Positions 24,791-37,278 of a DNA stretch of 64,000 nt are shown here, one piece after another (positions within the stretch are counted from its first letter, which is position 1; each line of letters starts with the position of its first letter). Source of the DNA: Siphonodentalium dalli (lineage: Eukaryota > Mollusca > Scaphopoda > Gadilida > Siphonodentaliidae). The translations under genes were made by a program, and so were the position numbers. Below the pieces are notes generated by a model. The model was not told the origin of the DNA. It saw only the letters and a program-made list of their open reading frames with translations, and did not search any database. The stretch is from assembly GCA_032622095.1 (NCBI GenBank), contig CP136062.1, positions 154,374,875 to 154,438,874 of the forward strand. The letters run 5' to 3'.

Positions 24791-24904
24791 GCTACAACAA
24801 TTCTGTGGTAGATAGTTCACGGCCGACCTGATGCATGCATCTTAGTTTTCTTGTATATATATATCCGTGGTATGACAACCGCATAAAACATCTGCATACA
24901 AATT

Positions 24905-26643
24905 ATAAAAAAAAGCGAGCGTCGCACAGCGACCGCATTTGTCTTCCCTCCACGCAATAATAATAACAAACACCAAAACTACTTTTGGAAACCAGCCGCG
25001 AGCGACTCAGCCCCATTTATTGATGACGACTTATTTACAAAGTATGACCTGACCACCTTAAATTGCCTCCCCAGTAACAATGGCATATTCGCGGGCCAGA
25101 AAAAAACCGCCATTTTATGTATATCTTTTTTAATTCATGGCGGAAATCTGTGACCAGGACCTGTGCGAACTCCATCTACGGGGTGAAATGCTGGTCCTCA
25201 TTTCGTTTTGAAAAAAATAAAAAGTAATACAATAATTTAAAATTGTGATGTGACCCTGTCATGACACGTTTATATCTGTTCTTAATTTTTATCAGACAGT
25301 TTGAGAAAACAAAAACATACGCAATGAAAAATCTCTAAGCCGAGTTATGTTTGTTACGCCCGTATTTTACTTTCAAATTGAATATATGTTTTATATATTC
25401 GAAAACCAAACATTCTTCCAATAACTCATGACAGAGACACCCGACGATTTCAAATGTATATATATAATTCTACATGTATTTCACCATAAACACATATTTC
25501 ATTCAAAAATGACATGAATATAAACAACCCAATGTTCCTAAATCGAAACATGTGACGTGATGGGGTTAAATCCATTAATTCGAAGAACCGACTTTTGATT
25601 TATAACATTTTCTCCAACTATATACCATCGTATGAATACATAATTTTTTAATAATAAAATTATTAAGAAAGTTGACAGACCGAGTGTCACGCTAGAAATA
25701 AATTTTCGCTACGAACATGTGACCTTCCAAACCAATTACGATACCTGATTGGCTAACCACCTGTCACGTGTTCGTAAACAACTCACTTGCCCCCAAGTTT
25801 AGATACGCTAATTTCCCGCGCTATGTGTCGTTATTATTAACCCCGTGACCGGCAAGACAAATGTTTTGCACTATTACTCCGAAACGTGGAAAACTATTAA
25901 TCCCGTCGGGTCGCTAAAACATGACAGCTAGAGAGACACGTTTGTAGTTATTTACCAAAACTAAGAATAGAACCAAAACAAGATCACGTGCCCGATTGGG
26001 TCAGTTGCTAATTAAAGATTTGATGGATCATGCGGATCGATACACAAATTCCATTGGTGGGATTAACATGCAGTACTATATGATCATTAATAAGATTTAA
26101 TAAGTAAACATCTGCCTGGTAATTTATTCGCAATGTTACCAAAAACTCTCAGCAGCATCAGGGTAATATATAACCAGGGCGCTGATCGTTCTCAGTAAAT
26201 CGGGAGAGCGGAACTATATCGCCGGAGGCACGTGATCAAGTCGTGAGAGGGTCAAGGTCTTTTCGCAAGATTCGAAAATTGGGGAAAGTATGTTTTTGTT
26301 TGAAATTAACCCCCCCCCCCCCACCCTCCCCCTTTTTTTGTTTGTTTGTTTGTTTGTTTTGTGATCCTGCGGCATTCGCTTGGCACTGACCAGCAGACAT
26401 CACTAACCAGGGGGTCTGGTGTCTCGTTTCAGGTCCGGGTTCCCACGGACTCCGCTTGTTTGCTTGTTGCCATGGCGCATTGTGGGCCAAAAAAGGAAGA
26501 CGCGAAGCAAGAAATGGATAAATGGACAGTGAACATCCTACCAATAATTTCACGACTACTTTTTTGATTAATAATTCATTAAATAAAGGTGGTCAATCAG
26601 GCAGACCTGTCTTTGTTGTGTTACGACCCTGCGGGATAAAAGT
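24905..26643. mobile_element. Non-autonomous element, longer copy 2
   Basis: The segment 25900-26643 repeats 18512-19254 almost base for base, including the GTTT microsatellite and C-run. The outlying CGAGCGTCGCACAGCGACC block lies at about 24915. The intervening 957 bp, absent from copy 1, contain no recognisable gene. Whether this copy is the longer ancestor or carries an insertion cannot be decided from two copies. Confidence 0.65.
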
Positions 26644-27159
26644 TACTCTTAACAAATATTTTTCATTTCCCTTTGAATCTAAAAATGAGCTATGTGTGTC
26701 CTGATGACATCGCCGATTTATTTTGATTATTGCTACACGTAGAGCGGTGGTCGATAATACACGAGTTATGTCGGCTCACATAAAAAAATCGCCGCCTGAC
26801 GATCATTGCTCTCATTGGATTAACTCGACGTGAACGCATGGTCGCAGTCATGCATCGATAACCACTCGACAGTAAGCGCAAAGCTCCCCATTTTGGCGAT
26901 GTACTCGTGGAACTCATACAAGTCTAAGATCCATATGCGAATATAAGGCCAATGGTTATAGACACTAAGATACATGCGCTGATTCGCCCACCCCCACCCC
27001 AGACGCTATCCAGCATCACTGTCACACAATAATGTCAACTCGGACTCGGCTCTTTCTCGATAACCTCTCAATGCCGTACATAAAGATTGCACAAGCCCAC
27101 ATCTTTTTGTTCCGGACTGTAGAAAATTGTCGATAACCAGTCTAAATGAGCGGGAACTT
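26644..27159. other. No gene seen
   Basis: Mixed-composition spacer with no recognisable element. Confidence 0.35.
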
Positions 27160-27305
27160 AACTTACTACTTAAGTAGGACTTAATCTTTTTTTGTGAAAC
27201 GCGTTCTTGAAACGGAAAAGTTACATCATAAGATCCACCTTAGATCTTAGATTAAGTCCATCTTAAGATAATATTATGACCTTACTTCATGAAACAGGCC
27301 CCAGA
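27160..27305 (-). mobile_element. MITE end with GGGGCCTGTTTCATGAAG terminus
   Basis: On the minus strand it begins CTGGGGCCTGTTTCATGAAG, followed by several TTAAG/CTTAAGAT motifs. Such termini are widespread in invertebrate and fish MITEs of uncertain, possibly Harbinger/ISL2EU-like, origin. The same motif set recurs at 60193-61548. The partner end was not found. Confidence 0.5.
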
Positions 27306-28656
27306 ATCTTAAAGATAAGCTAGTCAGACATGTCTGATATCTAATTATCCGCATAGTCAGATAGTATAACGTATAACTTTTTACAAGGTGTTTGTGTTCG
27401 ATATTGTTTTTGGCTGGCTTCAAAGCATTGTGCACGGAGTTATGGATCTACAATGGAGAGTATATATTCTGTACTTTGCAGATAGCATATACTGTCAATT
27501 GGGCTCAAAACAGGAGAAAACACTTACCACCTTTTTGAAAGAAATATGTTTGTTTAATCTTTGTTTATTTATTTAATGGCAATTTCTTAATTTATTTACC
27601 AGCATCGGTATGCTCAAATGACTCCTCATCGTAGCATTTCAATCAGCCTTCAAGTCAAGCTCGAAGGGGTGACTCACATATAATGTTCATCCGTTTCACC
27701 AAACATGATGCCGTACCATGCACACGCTATAAACATATAACCTATAAATATATCTATATTTGCTCCATACATGAATTTCTTTATGAGGATCTCGGCGGCA
27801 TCAACTTATCCAACTCAAGAATATATGGCTACTACTGTATCAAGGTGACTCACCTAGGAGACTAGCGTAGATGCATGCTTCGATTATTGTGATGAAGGAA
27901 GTTACATTTCAGTAACTTCAAGCAGTAATATATTAGCTCATACATTAAGTTTATTTATTATATTGTTCGAAATTTCCATCGAGTCCCTCTTTTTTTTAAA
28001 AGACAACAATTAAGTGGAAAGCTCGCTAGGAGGGGTAATACATCATTTAAATTGGCCAACAGATATATGATTAAAGTTTATATTTAATAGTGAATAATGG
28101 TGCGATAGTCATGGTAGGACTAACTTTGCTTGCTCTGGCACGTCCAAAATACAGCAAATGCGATAGATACTTACCATGTCCTAAAACCACCAGCTAAATA
28201 CAATTGTGAACACGTCAGAACAGCAAAAATTATCTAAAAACCTATTTGAATACGTTGAAATTTATTAGGCGTTTTGCTTTCTTCTTTCAATGGACAACAT
28301 GTTGATACACCTGAGCCTGGAAGCAAGAGTGAGCGCATGGTGATGTGATTCATTGGGACGCACCCACAAGGGGTGAATGTGACGTTCGGCCAGACATATA
28401 CGCGCACGGAACGAAGCTAGATTGACTGCACATCGAAATTGGGGAAGCTGGATCAACCAGAATGTTGACATGTCAGCAATGTGTTGATTTGTTTTATTGT
28501 GGACGAATATATTTTGTCCTGTATATGCTTTGTATGTTAACTCGTTACCCATTGAACTCTCCATAATAAGAAACTGTATGGAGATAATTTGATATTGAAG
28601 TTCAAATTCCAAGCGATTTTATTTAACATTATCTATAAATATATAAAAGAGTCCTA

Positions 28657-28706
<50 letters not shown>

Positions 28707-31700
28707 ACACATAAACCATCACTGGTTCCACGTATGAAGAACAATGTCGATTATCGCTTCAAATTAAGTCGGCACTACAATAATGATGTGTGGGACAAAG
28801 CGGGCACCAAATGCGTAGCCCCAGGGGCCTATACTATAGAATACATTTGTTGTAATAGCAGGCTTATTTGAGCCGTACAGAAGGTGTCGAGTACTATGGA
28901 CCACTGTAATCTAGCAGCGAAAGCGATTTCTTGTAAATCACAAAAAGACAGCAAATCGAGTACTATTGACCACCGTTCGTTAAACGCACATCTAAAATAT
29001 TTGTCAAGGGAAATTACTCTAATGATATATGCGAATGATATGGCAATGCCTATGTGTGTCAGTTGGTGAGTGATTTAGTTGATGCATAAAGGTACATTAT
29101 GTGTGACTAGTTTCAGATACTTGGGTTATGTTAACCACAATTGCGCACGATGAAAAGTAATTCGTTCGGTATCGTGTGGAATACTTACCATTTTCAGATG
29201 TTTTATGTTACATGTTTATTAACGGTTTGTCGAAAAAGGTCGGCAAGCACACATATCAGTTGCTCTTCAAATGGCCACATCAACTTTATATAGCAATATT
29301 ACCAAGGATGGAACCTGATTTGTCTAGCTAGCTTTGGGCAGGGACAGCGGCTGAAATATTAGAAGTGGGAACATCTAGACCTTAATTGTTATATCCGTTC
29401 CAACCGATATAAACTGCCTGCAAATCTCCGATAACATACACCAACAATTTTATGTCAACTATACTATTAATTTGTTATGTTTATGTATCTGTGTGTATTG
29501 TCTTTGTGTTGGAATAAAGTATGTTTAAACAAAAAAGGTTGAGGTACCATGCAGCTGGAAAAATTCAACCCATGATGGGGTGCGATGGCTGTTCTCGGAC
29601 TTGGTATTTTCGACCTGTGTCAAGGATGGGTGTTCATTTGGAAATTCCAATGTGGACCAACACTCCCTCGTCCAGGGTCTCCGGGGACACGCAACCTCGA
29701 CCTTCCATTTATACCCAATTAAGCGGCTGAATTTAGGTAAACATATGACATTTAGTTTATAACCAACACGCACTACTACATTGGTAAGTTAAGGATCATG
29801 GGACCCCGATTTTTTCTGAGAATTCACTCATGGAACTTTCTGTGCGGCACTATTGGCCAAATTAAATTGTTTAGACCACAAGGTGATTGCAAACTTCTTG
29901 AGCACACAAATGCCATTCGGTTCAAATATGTTACATAATGTCATGGTAAATATTTGGGGTCCACTGATTCTTAACGCAACTTAGCCTGAAATGATCAGTA
30001 ACTGTTTCAACACGAAATGCCACCACCCCCGATTCACCACATATACCCGTGTACCTTCGCACAAAGATCGTTTATACGTTTTGAGCACAAGCCCGACAAC
30101 TGTAACTCTTTAATTCCATTATTAATTAAAATCTAGGCCGCTGACATGGCTATCTCCTTTCAACTCTATTGAACGTAAACCACCTCAATGGGTTAACAAT
30201 TGAGATTCCGTGACTGCATTACAAAGAACATGTACCCAGCTAATCGCACTCACAATTATCCACACGAAAAATTGTCGTGATCACGGCGTGAAAAATCAAT
30301 AATGTAGCCTATGCAGTTGTAATCTAATACTGAATTTTTACAAAAATGGTATTATAGCTGTACTATAGAACCCGCTTAGACCGTACTTTATCATTCCGTA
30401 TTGCGAATTTTTACATATTACAAAGCTGTAGCGTTAGAGTACTATGAAAACATGAACATATGAAACTTCCAGGGCCCCTTTTTCTCCACCAAAAGCAAAG
30501 ATTTTCCGGCCAAGTGAATCCCGGCATATAGATCGTTCGCCAAAAAAGATCATATAAGTCATTACATATCGATGTATTTTGAATATAAAGAGTTTTGGGC
30601 ATATGTTGAGTTTCAATCTACAATGAAAGAAATACACTAATAGAAATACAGTCGAATACTATAGAACACAAAATATGTATTACAAAATCAGTAAATCACA
30701 AATTAACGCTGATATTACAAAAATTGTATTCTATAGTATAGAAAAAAAAGAACTTACCCATTAATGTCATATATCATGCAGATTGAAGCGTAGTTCTTAT
30801 ACAAGTTTTTTTTTATGTATTTGCCAATTGAACATATCGAATGTGACTCAAATCCATGGCGATTAAAAGGAAGCGGTCAAACATGATTTTTCACAAATTT
30901 CACGAAATGTTTACACATAAATTAAACCTTTACTGATCCATATTTCTAAGAAAACTGGCGATAATCGTTTCATATTATATCAGGGCAATATTCGAGGAAC
31001 ACATTATAGGTTCATGATTTTCAACCATTGGTGGATTTAATATATTGTTAGCAAATTTCAGAAAAACGTAATTTTACCCGATTTTACGGATAAAAATGCG
31101 CTTAAAATGTTGCCATGCACGCCGAACATATAGCTGTACACGATCTTTTCCAAGTGCGCAATAATTATGATAACAAATCGAAATAAATTGGTTCCAACTT
31201 GTTCTATACCCGACCACGGGGTCATGTCACAGTGTTGGGCCAAAGCCACACTTCTACTAGACTAAAATGGACATCCGTCGCTCTATATTGACTTCGAATT
31301 ATTTACTTACCAAGTACGAAACAAAAGAGAAACAGTTGTTTGAACATGGTTGTATCTTAATATTAAGAACAGTTCTGGAAACTAGAGCATGCACTCAGAA
31401 CCACGCCTGCATTGGCACTCCAGCGATTGGCGTTAATATAGTTGCAATGATTGTGTTAGGAATTATCAGGAACGCCCCCTTTTCTTTGCCTCAGAAAATC
31501 TTAAGGTGGCTCAGAGGTGGGCTTATGTTTGCAATGTTTTTCAATATATATCATCCATAACCTATAGCTGTATCATCATGACACGTGGGTGAAAAGATTA
31601 AGCGACATGATATTATACAACAGGGCACGAACAGAGGTAACAGTTAAAACAATTTAATTGAAAGAAACTATTATTGAATTTTTATCTGCCATCTCCGTTC

Positions 31701-32354
31701 CAGCGTTTGCAACTCTATATATTAACTCTGACTAATTTTCAGCTCTGGGGAAATTGAGCTTTCTGTGAAAGTGGAAAACTACAGCATCACATATTCCAAG
31801 TTTCTTTCGACGTAAACCAGCTTGTGAAATCGGAAGCGATAATACGTACGTCGACGTTCGGTTGTCTTATGCGTAAATCATCATCTCCTCTAAAATCACC
31901 AATGCCGATATAAAATGTAATTGTGAACGTAGCCCGGTTTATTCCATAGAAAGCATTATATTTGTTTTTAACTCCTCGTGAGTGTAAACTGAAAGTATAG
32001 TATTATAATGTGAAAAATATATTTTGTTACAATGTTTACATAAAATTATACGAACTCATTTGATCTCGCGAATTGTGAGGTCACAACTAATTTGTGCATA
32101 TTGTGAGCGTAATTTAAACGGACATGGCTCATTCGAACCCTAAAATGTATGTATATATACGTAATCCGAGAAAAGGGGTCTCAAAACATGCATATATGCA
32201 AACTATTCCCGAACTAATTCGTCGATATAGCGCTAAAAAACGCATTTTGCTAGTTATATTTTGCGTAAATTTGATATTGTTTCGCTGTTCCGTTTAAATT
32301 TTTCTAATCAGCCGATCTTCCGAGTGATGCCGGCAACGCTCGTGTGTTGTCGTT
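27306..32354. other. No confident gene; scattered short motifs
   Basis: An (AT)n run occupies 28657-28702. The motif GTACTATAGAAC or a close variant recurs near 28843, 28890, 28960, 30360 and 30652, with an inverse at about 30730. Three minus-strand positions read ATG|GTAAGT or ATGG|GTAAGT (28175, 29189, 30758) and look like first-exon donors. A TATATAAAG box lies upstream of the middle one. Frames at 28265-28612 (minus, 115 codons) and 31267-31560 (plus, 97 codons) have no recognisable domain. Confidence 0.35.
28657..28702. repeat. (AT)n microsatellite
   Basis: About 23 AT dinucleotides. Confidence 0.97.
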
Positions 32355-32442
32355 GCATTCTCGATACCGCCATGTTTGTGACGTAATATTTTTCAAGTGC
32401 ATTCTCGATACCGCCATGTTTGTGACGTAATATTTTTCAAGT
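32355..32442. repeat. Perfect 44-bp tandem duplication containing TGACGTAA
   Basis: Units 32355-32398 and 32399-32442 are identical. Each holds CCGCCATG and TGTGACGTAATA; TGACGTAA resembles a CREB/ATF-C/EBP site. The duplication therefore doubles any such site. No adjacent promoter can be proven. Confidence 0.9.
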
Positions 32443-33221
32443 TTCCGCAGCGTCTCTATCATTTTCGGTACGCGATAATGTGTTTCCGTTGGATCTTATT
32501 TGTCCATGCGAGAATAATAACCTCTGTTGACAAGGATGTAACGATAGAACGGTTTTCCAGTTTGATACACAATGTCAACATGAATTTTAGTCATTTACAT
32601 TGATCCTTGGAACACATTGATTTTTCTCAAATATACTCTAATCGCAATTTTGTAGGCAATAATTTTCAGTTGAGTGTGCATGTCGATGAACTGCACTTAG
32701 TTAAATTCCGTAGTTCTTTTTAAAGGTACTCAATCCGATCAGACGGTCCCCATACCATAAAGATACAACAGCAACAACATTTCTTCAAAATACCCTTTAG
32801 TTATCAGAATCGATGTATTGCAACAACATAATGCTAATCACTGTCAACTATAGTATATCAAATTTCCAAAAACTTGTTGTTTATCAATATTTTGTTCAAC
32901 AAAATATGGCCGTATTATCACTAAAGGATCAAACAAATTTACCGTATTACCACTTGACTTTAGAGTTATCCATCTTCATCCGCAATTTTGTCGGAGACCC
33001 TCCGTTTGACCACGTGTTTCTGGGCCACATATTATTACACAACTCGAGAAATAACAAACTTCAACCATCGATATCTGAACACTCTGAGCTTTGGCGGGTG
33101 GGATCCTCGACTCAAGTCTAATATTTTGTTAACCCCCGAAGCCAGAGAAACACTATTTTAGGACCGAAATGAAAATTGGGAAAATAGTTTCTACCTCTAA
33201 TAAAAAGGAACGATATTGAAA
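32443..33221. other. No gene seen
   Basis: AT-rich. A short stretch near 32800-33000 (TTATCAGAATCGAT, TTAGAGTTATCCATCTTCAT) matches 12855-13015, so it is part of an old dispersed repeat. Confidence 0.4.
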
Positions 33222-33354
33222 ACAGTCCATGGGCGTAGCCAGCTAGGGTTCGATGGGTTCGGACGAACCCGCCCTTGAAAACAGATGTGCCCTCGTCGCC
33301 CGACTTCCAGGGTTCGAGGGGTCGTTGGCTCGGGAAATTTCTGGGGTTCGTTAA

Positions 33355-34556
33355 TGCCACCGTTCCATATCCCCGATTTTCCACCCCGAATGTTCCCGAA
33401 TGACTCCCGAATCATAATTTTGCAAAAATCGTGGAGTAATTTCGGGACGAGTCGGGACTGTGAATTTTTACCCCCGAACATGATCGGGGATATCGGTGCT
33501 ATCGGGGTCGATTCTGGACTCCCTCCCGACAGTTTTGAAATGTTCAAAACTATCGGGAACCAAGCCGAATCGCTCCCGATTTGTCAATCATTGGGAGAAA
33601 TTCGGGAGCAATTCGGCACCTATTCGGGAGTAGTCGGCAACATTCGGCTGGATATTCTGGAGTAGTCGGCAGTATTCGGTAGGTTATTCCCGAATTCGCC
33701 ATCAAATTGCGTCCCGAATAACGTCATGACTCCCGAATACCTTCCCGACTATTCCAGAATGCTTTCCCGATCAGTCCAGAACATCTTCCAGAACATCTTC
33801 CCGACTATTCCCGAGTGCCTTCCCGATGACATTCAGAAGTATAAATTCTTATACGTATTGCAGGAATAATCAGTACAGTACAGTTGTTGACAGACATGGT
33901 GAGGATTAAAACCACAAAACGTAAGAATCCTCCTCCGCCGGAGTCTGCCGATGAGGATACGCAAGAGGTGCGCACGGGGGAGGAAGAGGAAGCTTCTCAA
34001 CCCCAAAAATCCCGCAGTATAAACATTCAGTTGACCGCATTATCATCTCTGACACCATTTCTGACATATCTGTATATCGATTTAGCTTGAACGTCAGGTA
34101 TGGAATGGTGGATGTGCTGATGTGTGGCTGCTTTTATACTGAGATCCGGTGTATCTGCAAAATTCGGCATCGATTCGGGACGTTCGGCAGCAATTGAATA
34201 CCAATTCGGTATTTATTCGGCATCAATTCGGTACCAGTTCGGCATTGATTCGGGGTATTCGGCAACAATTCGGTGTACGTCGGTAGTAATCTGGGCAATT
34301 CGGCAGCCACTCGCACGAAATTTCGGTATCAGTTCGGGATAATTCTTGATCATTCGGGAAGAAATTCGGAAGTATTCTGGAATACTCGGCAATGTTCGGA
34401 ACGATTAAATTTTGTCATAATTCGGCATCAGTTCGGCGGCTTTTTGGAATAAAACTCGTCCAGAATTCTCTCGAATGCTGCCGATTTGGTCTGGTCCCGC
34501 ATTGGTGCCGAATACACTAATTCGGGACAGAAAATCGGGAATATGGAACCGGGGCT
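33355..34556. mobile_element. ATTCGG-saturated element, long form, TAA-flanked
   Basis: The right end CGGGAATATGGAACCGGGGC + T (to 34556) is inverse to the left end at 33355 (TGCCACCGTTCCATATCCCC), which carries a few changes. TAA flanks both sides (33352-33354 and 34557-34559), as in PIF/Harbinger elements; TTAA can also be read. The left half is dense in CCCGAAT, the right half in ATTCGGCA and TTCGGGA, spaced about 10-12 bp. A 68-codon frame at 33884-34090 (MVRIKTTKRKNPPPP, then acidic) lies in a middle segment missing from the second copy. It might be a transposase-related remnant, but nothing in it is diagnostic. Confidence 0.72.
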
Positions 34557-34637
34557 TAAATTAATACATGATCACCGAGTTGCCCGAGCCAACGAACCGT
34601 CGAAACATGCATGGAAGTCAGGCGACGAGGGAACTTA

Positions 34638-35430
34638 AAGCCCCGGTTCCATATCCCCGATTTCCCACCCCGAATGTTCCCGAATGACTCCCGAATCATA
34701 ATTTTGCAAACATCGTGGAGTAAGTTCGGGACGAGTCGGGACAGTGAATTTTTACCCCCGAACATGATCGGGGATATCGGTGCTATCGGGGTCGATTCGG
34801 GACAATTCCGGACTCGCTCCCGACAGTTTTGAAATGTTCAAAACTATCGGGAACCAAGCCGAATCGCTCCCGATTTGTAAATCATCGGTATAAATTCGGG
34901 AGCAATACGGGAGTAGTCGGCAGTATTCGGCAATATTCGGGTGGATATTCTGGAGTAGTCGGCAGTAATCGGTATGTTATTCCCGAATTCGCCATGTGTG
35001 GCTGCTTTTATACTGAGATCCGGTGTATCTGCAAAATTCGGCATCGATTCGGGACGCTCGGCAGCAATTGAATACCAATTCGGTATCTATTCGGCATCAA
35101 TTCGGTACAAGTTCGGCATTGATTCGGGGTATTCGGCAACAATTCGGTGTAAGTCGGTAGTAATCTGGGCAATTTGGCAGCCACTCGCACGAAATTTCGG
35201 TATCAGTTCGGGATAATTCTTGATCATTCGGGATGATATTCGGAAGCATTCTGGAATACTCAGCAATGTTCGGGACGATTAAATTTTGTCATAATTCGGC
35301 ATCAATTCGGCGGCTTTTTGGAATAAAATTCGTCCAGAATTCTCTCGAATGCTGCCGATTTGGTCTGGTCCCGAATTTGTGCCGACTATACTAATTCGGG
35401 ACAGAAAATCGGGAATATGGAACCGGGGCT
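34638..35430. mobile_element. ATTCGG-saturated element, short form, TAA-flanked
   Basis: Ends AGCCCCGGTTCCATATCCCC and GGGAATATGGAACCGGGGCT are inverse; TAA flanks both sides (34635-34637 and 35431-35433). It aligns with the long form but lacks about 415 bp (33706-34120 there). The junction is in the context TTCGCCAT|GTGTGGC with AT microhomology, a typical internal-deletion derivative. Confidence 0.78.
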
Positions 35431-36921
35431 TAAGCAGTCGGCAAAAGCATGATCGGCCTATACTAGATTATTTCACATTAAATTAAGGTCCGTATGTTTC
35501 AGTGAAATCCACATATAGGCAGGGGCGAAAATTAGATTTTAATGTGAATTAAATCAATAGTCCCATGCATGGCATGTCGGCATATGACGTTGCTAGTCTA
35601 AAGTGGACAGCATTATGTTCAGTTTCAACTAAAGTGACGCTATATGAATGTGTGCATGTCAAACTAGTTTTCACAGTCATTGGTAATTGTGAACGAATAG
35701 ACAGTGTATGCAAACACTACATGTATAGGGTACATTTTGGGTGTCAAGTTGTATTCCCGTGTGGTCACGTAGTATATCGATGACGATGTTTAGGCCTACA
35801 CTGCGAGGGTTCGAACACAGTTTCTGGACATGCAGCCCCAACAGAAACAGGGTTTTAGTTGCAGTCCCACTTCTATCAATCAAAACAGGAGCACATTATT
35901 AGTTGGTGTGTGAGACTGTACATGCACAGTAACATTTCGATAGACCCGATAATGCCCCAAGATGGGAACAGCACGTTGGTCCGAGGGTTCGATTACAGGC
36001 CGGGGTACAGCGCGCTAGCCCGAGCCACTCCCATGGTTCAATTTATAGTCAAAGGGTTCAATGGTCCGAGGGTTCGATAGTCCGATGGTTCAAGGTTACG
36101 ATACTCCGAGGGTGCGACAGTCAGAGGGTTTAAAATCCCGAGTGCCCATTAGAGGGATATGGCGCCGGAGATTTGCGGGTCACCCCCCCCCCCCCAACTT
36201 TGTTACAAATTCCAGTTGGCATGCAATAGGTCAGGGTTATAGATTACATGTATATGGAATAAGTCAAATACAGTTTGTTCATGTATATAGTATAGGAAAA
36301 TAAATATGCAGGACATTCCAAGCTTTACATAACATGCTCTACATGCATGTATATATAGATCTAACGATAATGGGATATATGCAATGAGTGATTTACTGTC
36401 GTTCAATTCCATATATTATATAGCCCACTTCAGCCAATAACATAACAATTTTGAGTGCAGTTCTATACAAACTTCATCATATCGCAAAGGGATATCATAC
36501 GCAGATTATATCTGGGGTTGGTTGGGTTTTATCATCGTTCTTTATTATCCTAGTCTATACTACACGCGGTCACGGTCCCATACATGGAGAAAACATTAGT
36601 CCATAAAACTTGATCATGTATGAAGATAAATACTGCCATGTCATATATTCTCACATAATCGGTAGATCAAATCCAAAACATTAAATATTACCTCTCTAAT
36701 ATACGTGCAGATATTACACAAATAATCGTCAAATATGCTCCAGATTCGCGCTCGATGGGTTAATTTTTTCAGACACCCATCATGCACCTGCGGGAAAACG
36801 GACACTCCCTCCCGCACCCTTCACACGCGGCGCGGTCGGAGCTTTTCACCTCGGTCCTGTGCCCCTCAAGTTAATAATCGAACCCGCCTTTTAAAAATGC
36901 TGGCTACGCCCATGACAGTCA
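35431..36921. other. Interior of the 3.7-kb element; degenerate GGTTCGAT-type repeats
   Basis: Between about 36040 and 36135 the motif GGTCCGAGGGTTCGATAG recurs in degenerate form every 15-20 bp. A C-run lies at 36184-36195. No gene was seen in the remainder. Confidence 0.45.
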
Positions 36922-37278
36922 CTTCCCTGGTGACATACTGGCATCCGTGCATGTGGAGTTTAGGTTGCTTGGATAACTCAAAATTCGTTTATTTTATTTC
37001 ACCATCAGTTTAATTAAAACCACCTGCCTCTGAGTCACAAGACGAAATGTGGGTAAAGGGCAAACATGTAAGACCTCCAGGTCAGGGGTAAATGCTGAAA
37101 AGACAAAATATAGTCACGTCGATAAAAGTTTTGACATAGCAAATAATTGGACTAAGTTGGTTTTTTATTCCATTTTGAAGAGGAATAATAATCATATCCT
37201 CTATAACATATCCAAAATCCGACAAGTCCGCTTAGAGCAAAATGTTCTATTCAAAATGGCATCCATGATGACAATAAT

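Larger units (their letters stand above)
33228..36914. mobile_element. 3.7-kb DNA transposon with CATGGGCGTAGCCAGC termini and ACAGTC duplication
   Basis: The left end CATGGGCGTAGCCAGC (33228-33243) is exactly inverse to GCTGGCTACGCCCATG (36899-36914). ACAGTC flanks both sides (33222-33227 and 36915-36920). GGGTTCG/CGAACCC motifs lie just inside each end. No transposase is recognisable, so it is non-autonomous or badly decayed. Two ATTCGG-rich elements are nested inside it. A 6-bp duplication is unusual for the common superfamilies; the superfamily is left open. Confidence 0.78.

Noticed and set aside
28265-28612. 115-codon minus-strand frame as a gene
   Set aside because: No recognisable domain, and no homologous copy or splice evidence. 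Kept only as a note in the region entry.
31267-31560. 97-codon plus-strand frame as a gene
   Set aside because: The hydrophobic C-terminus alone is not evidence; no signal peptide, domain or context.
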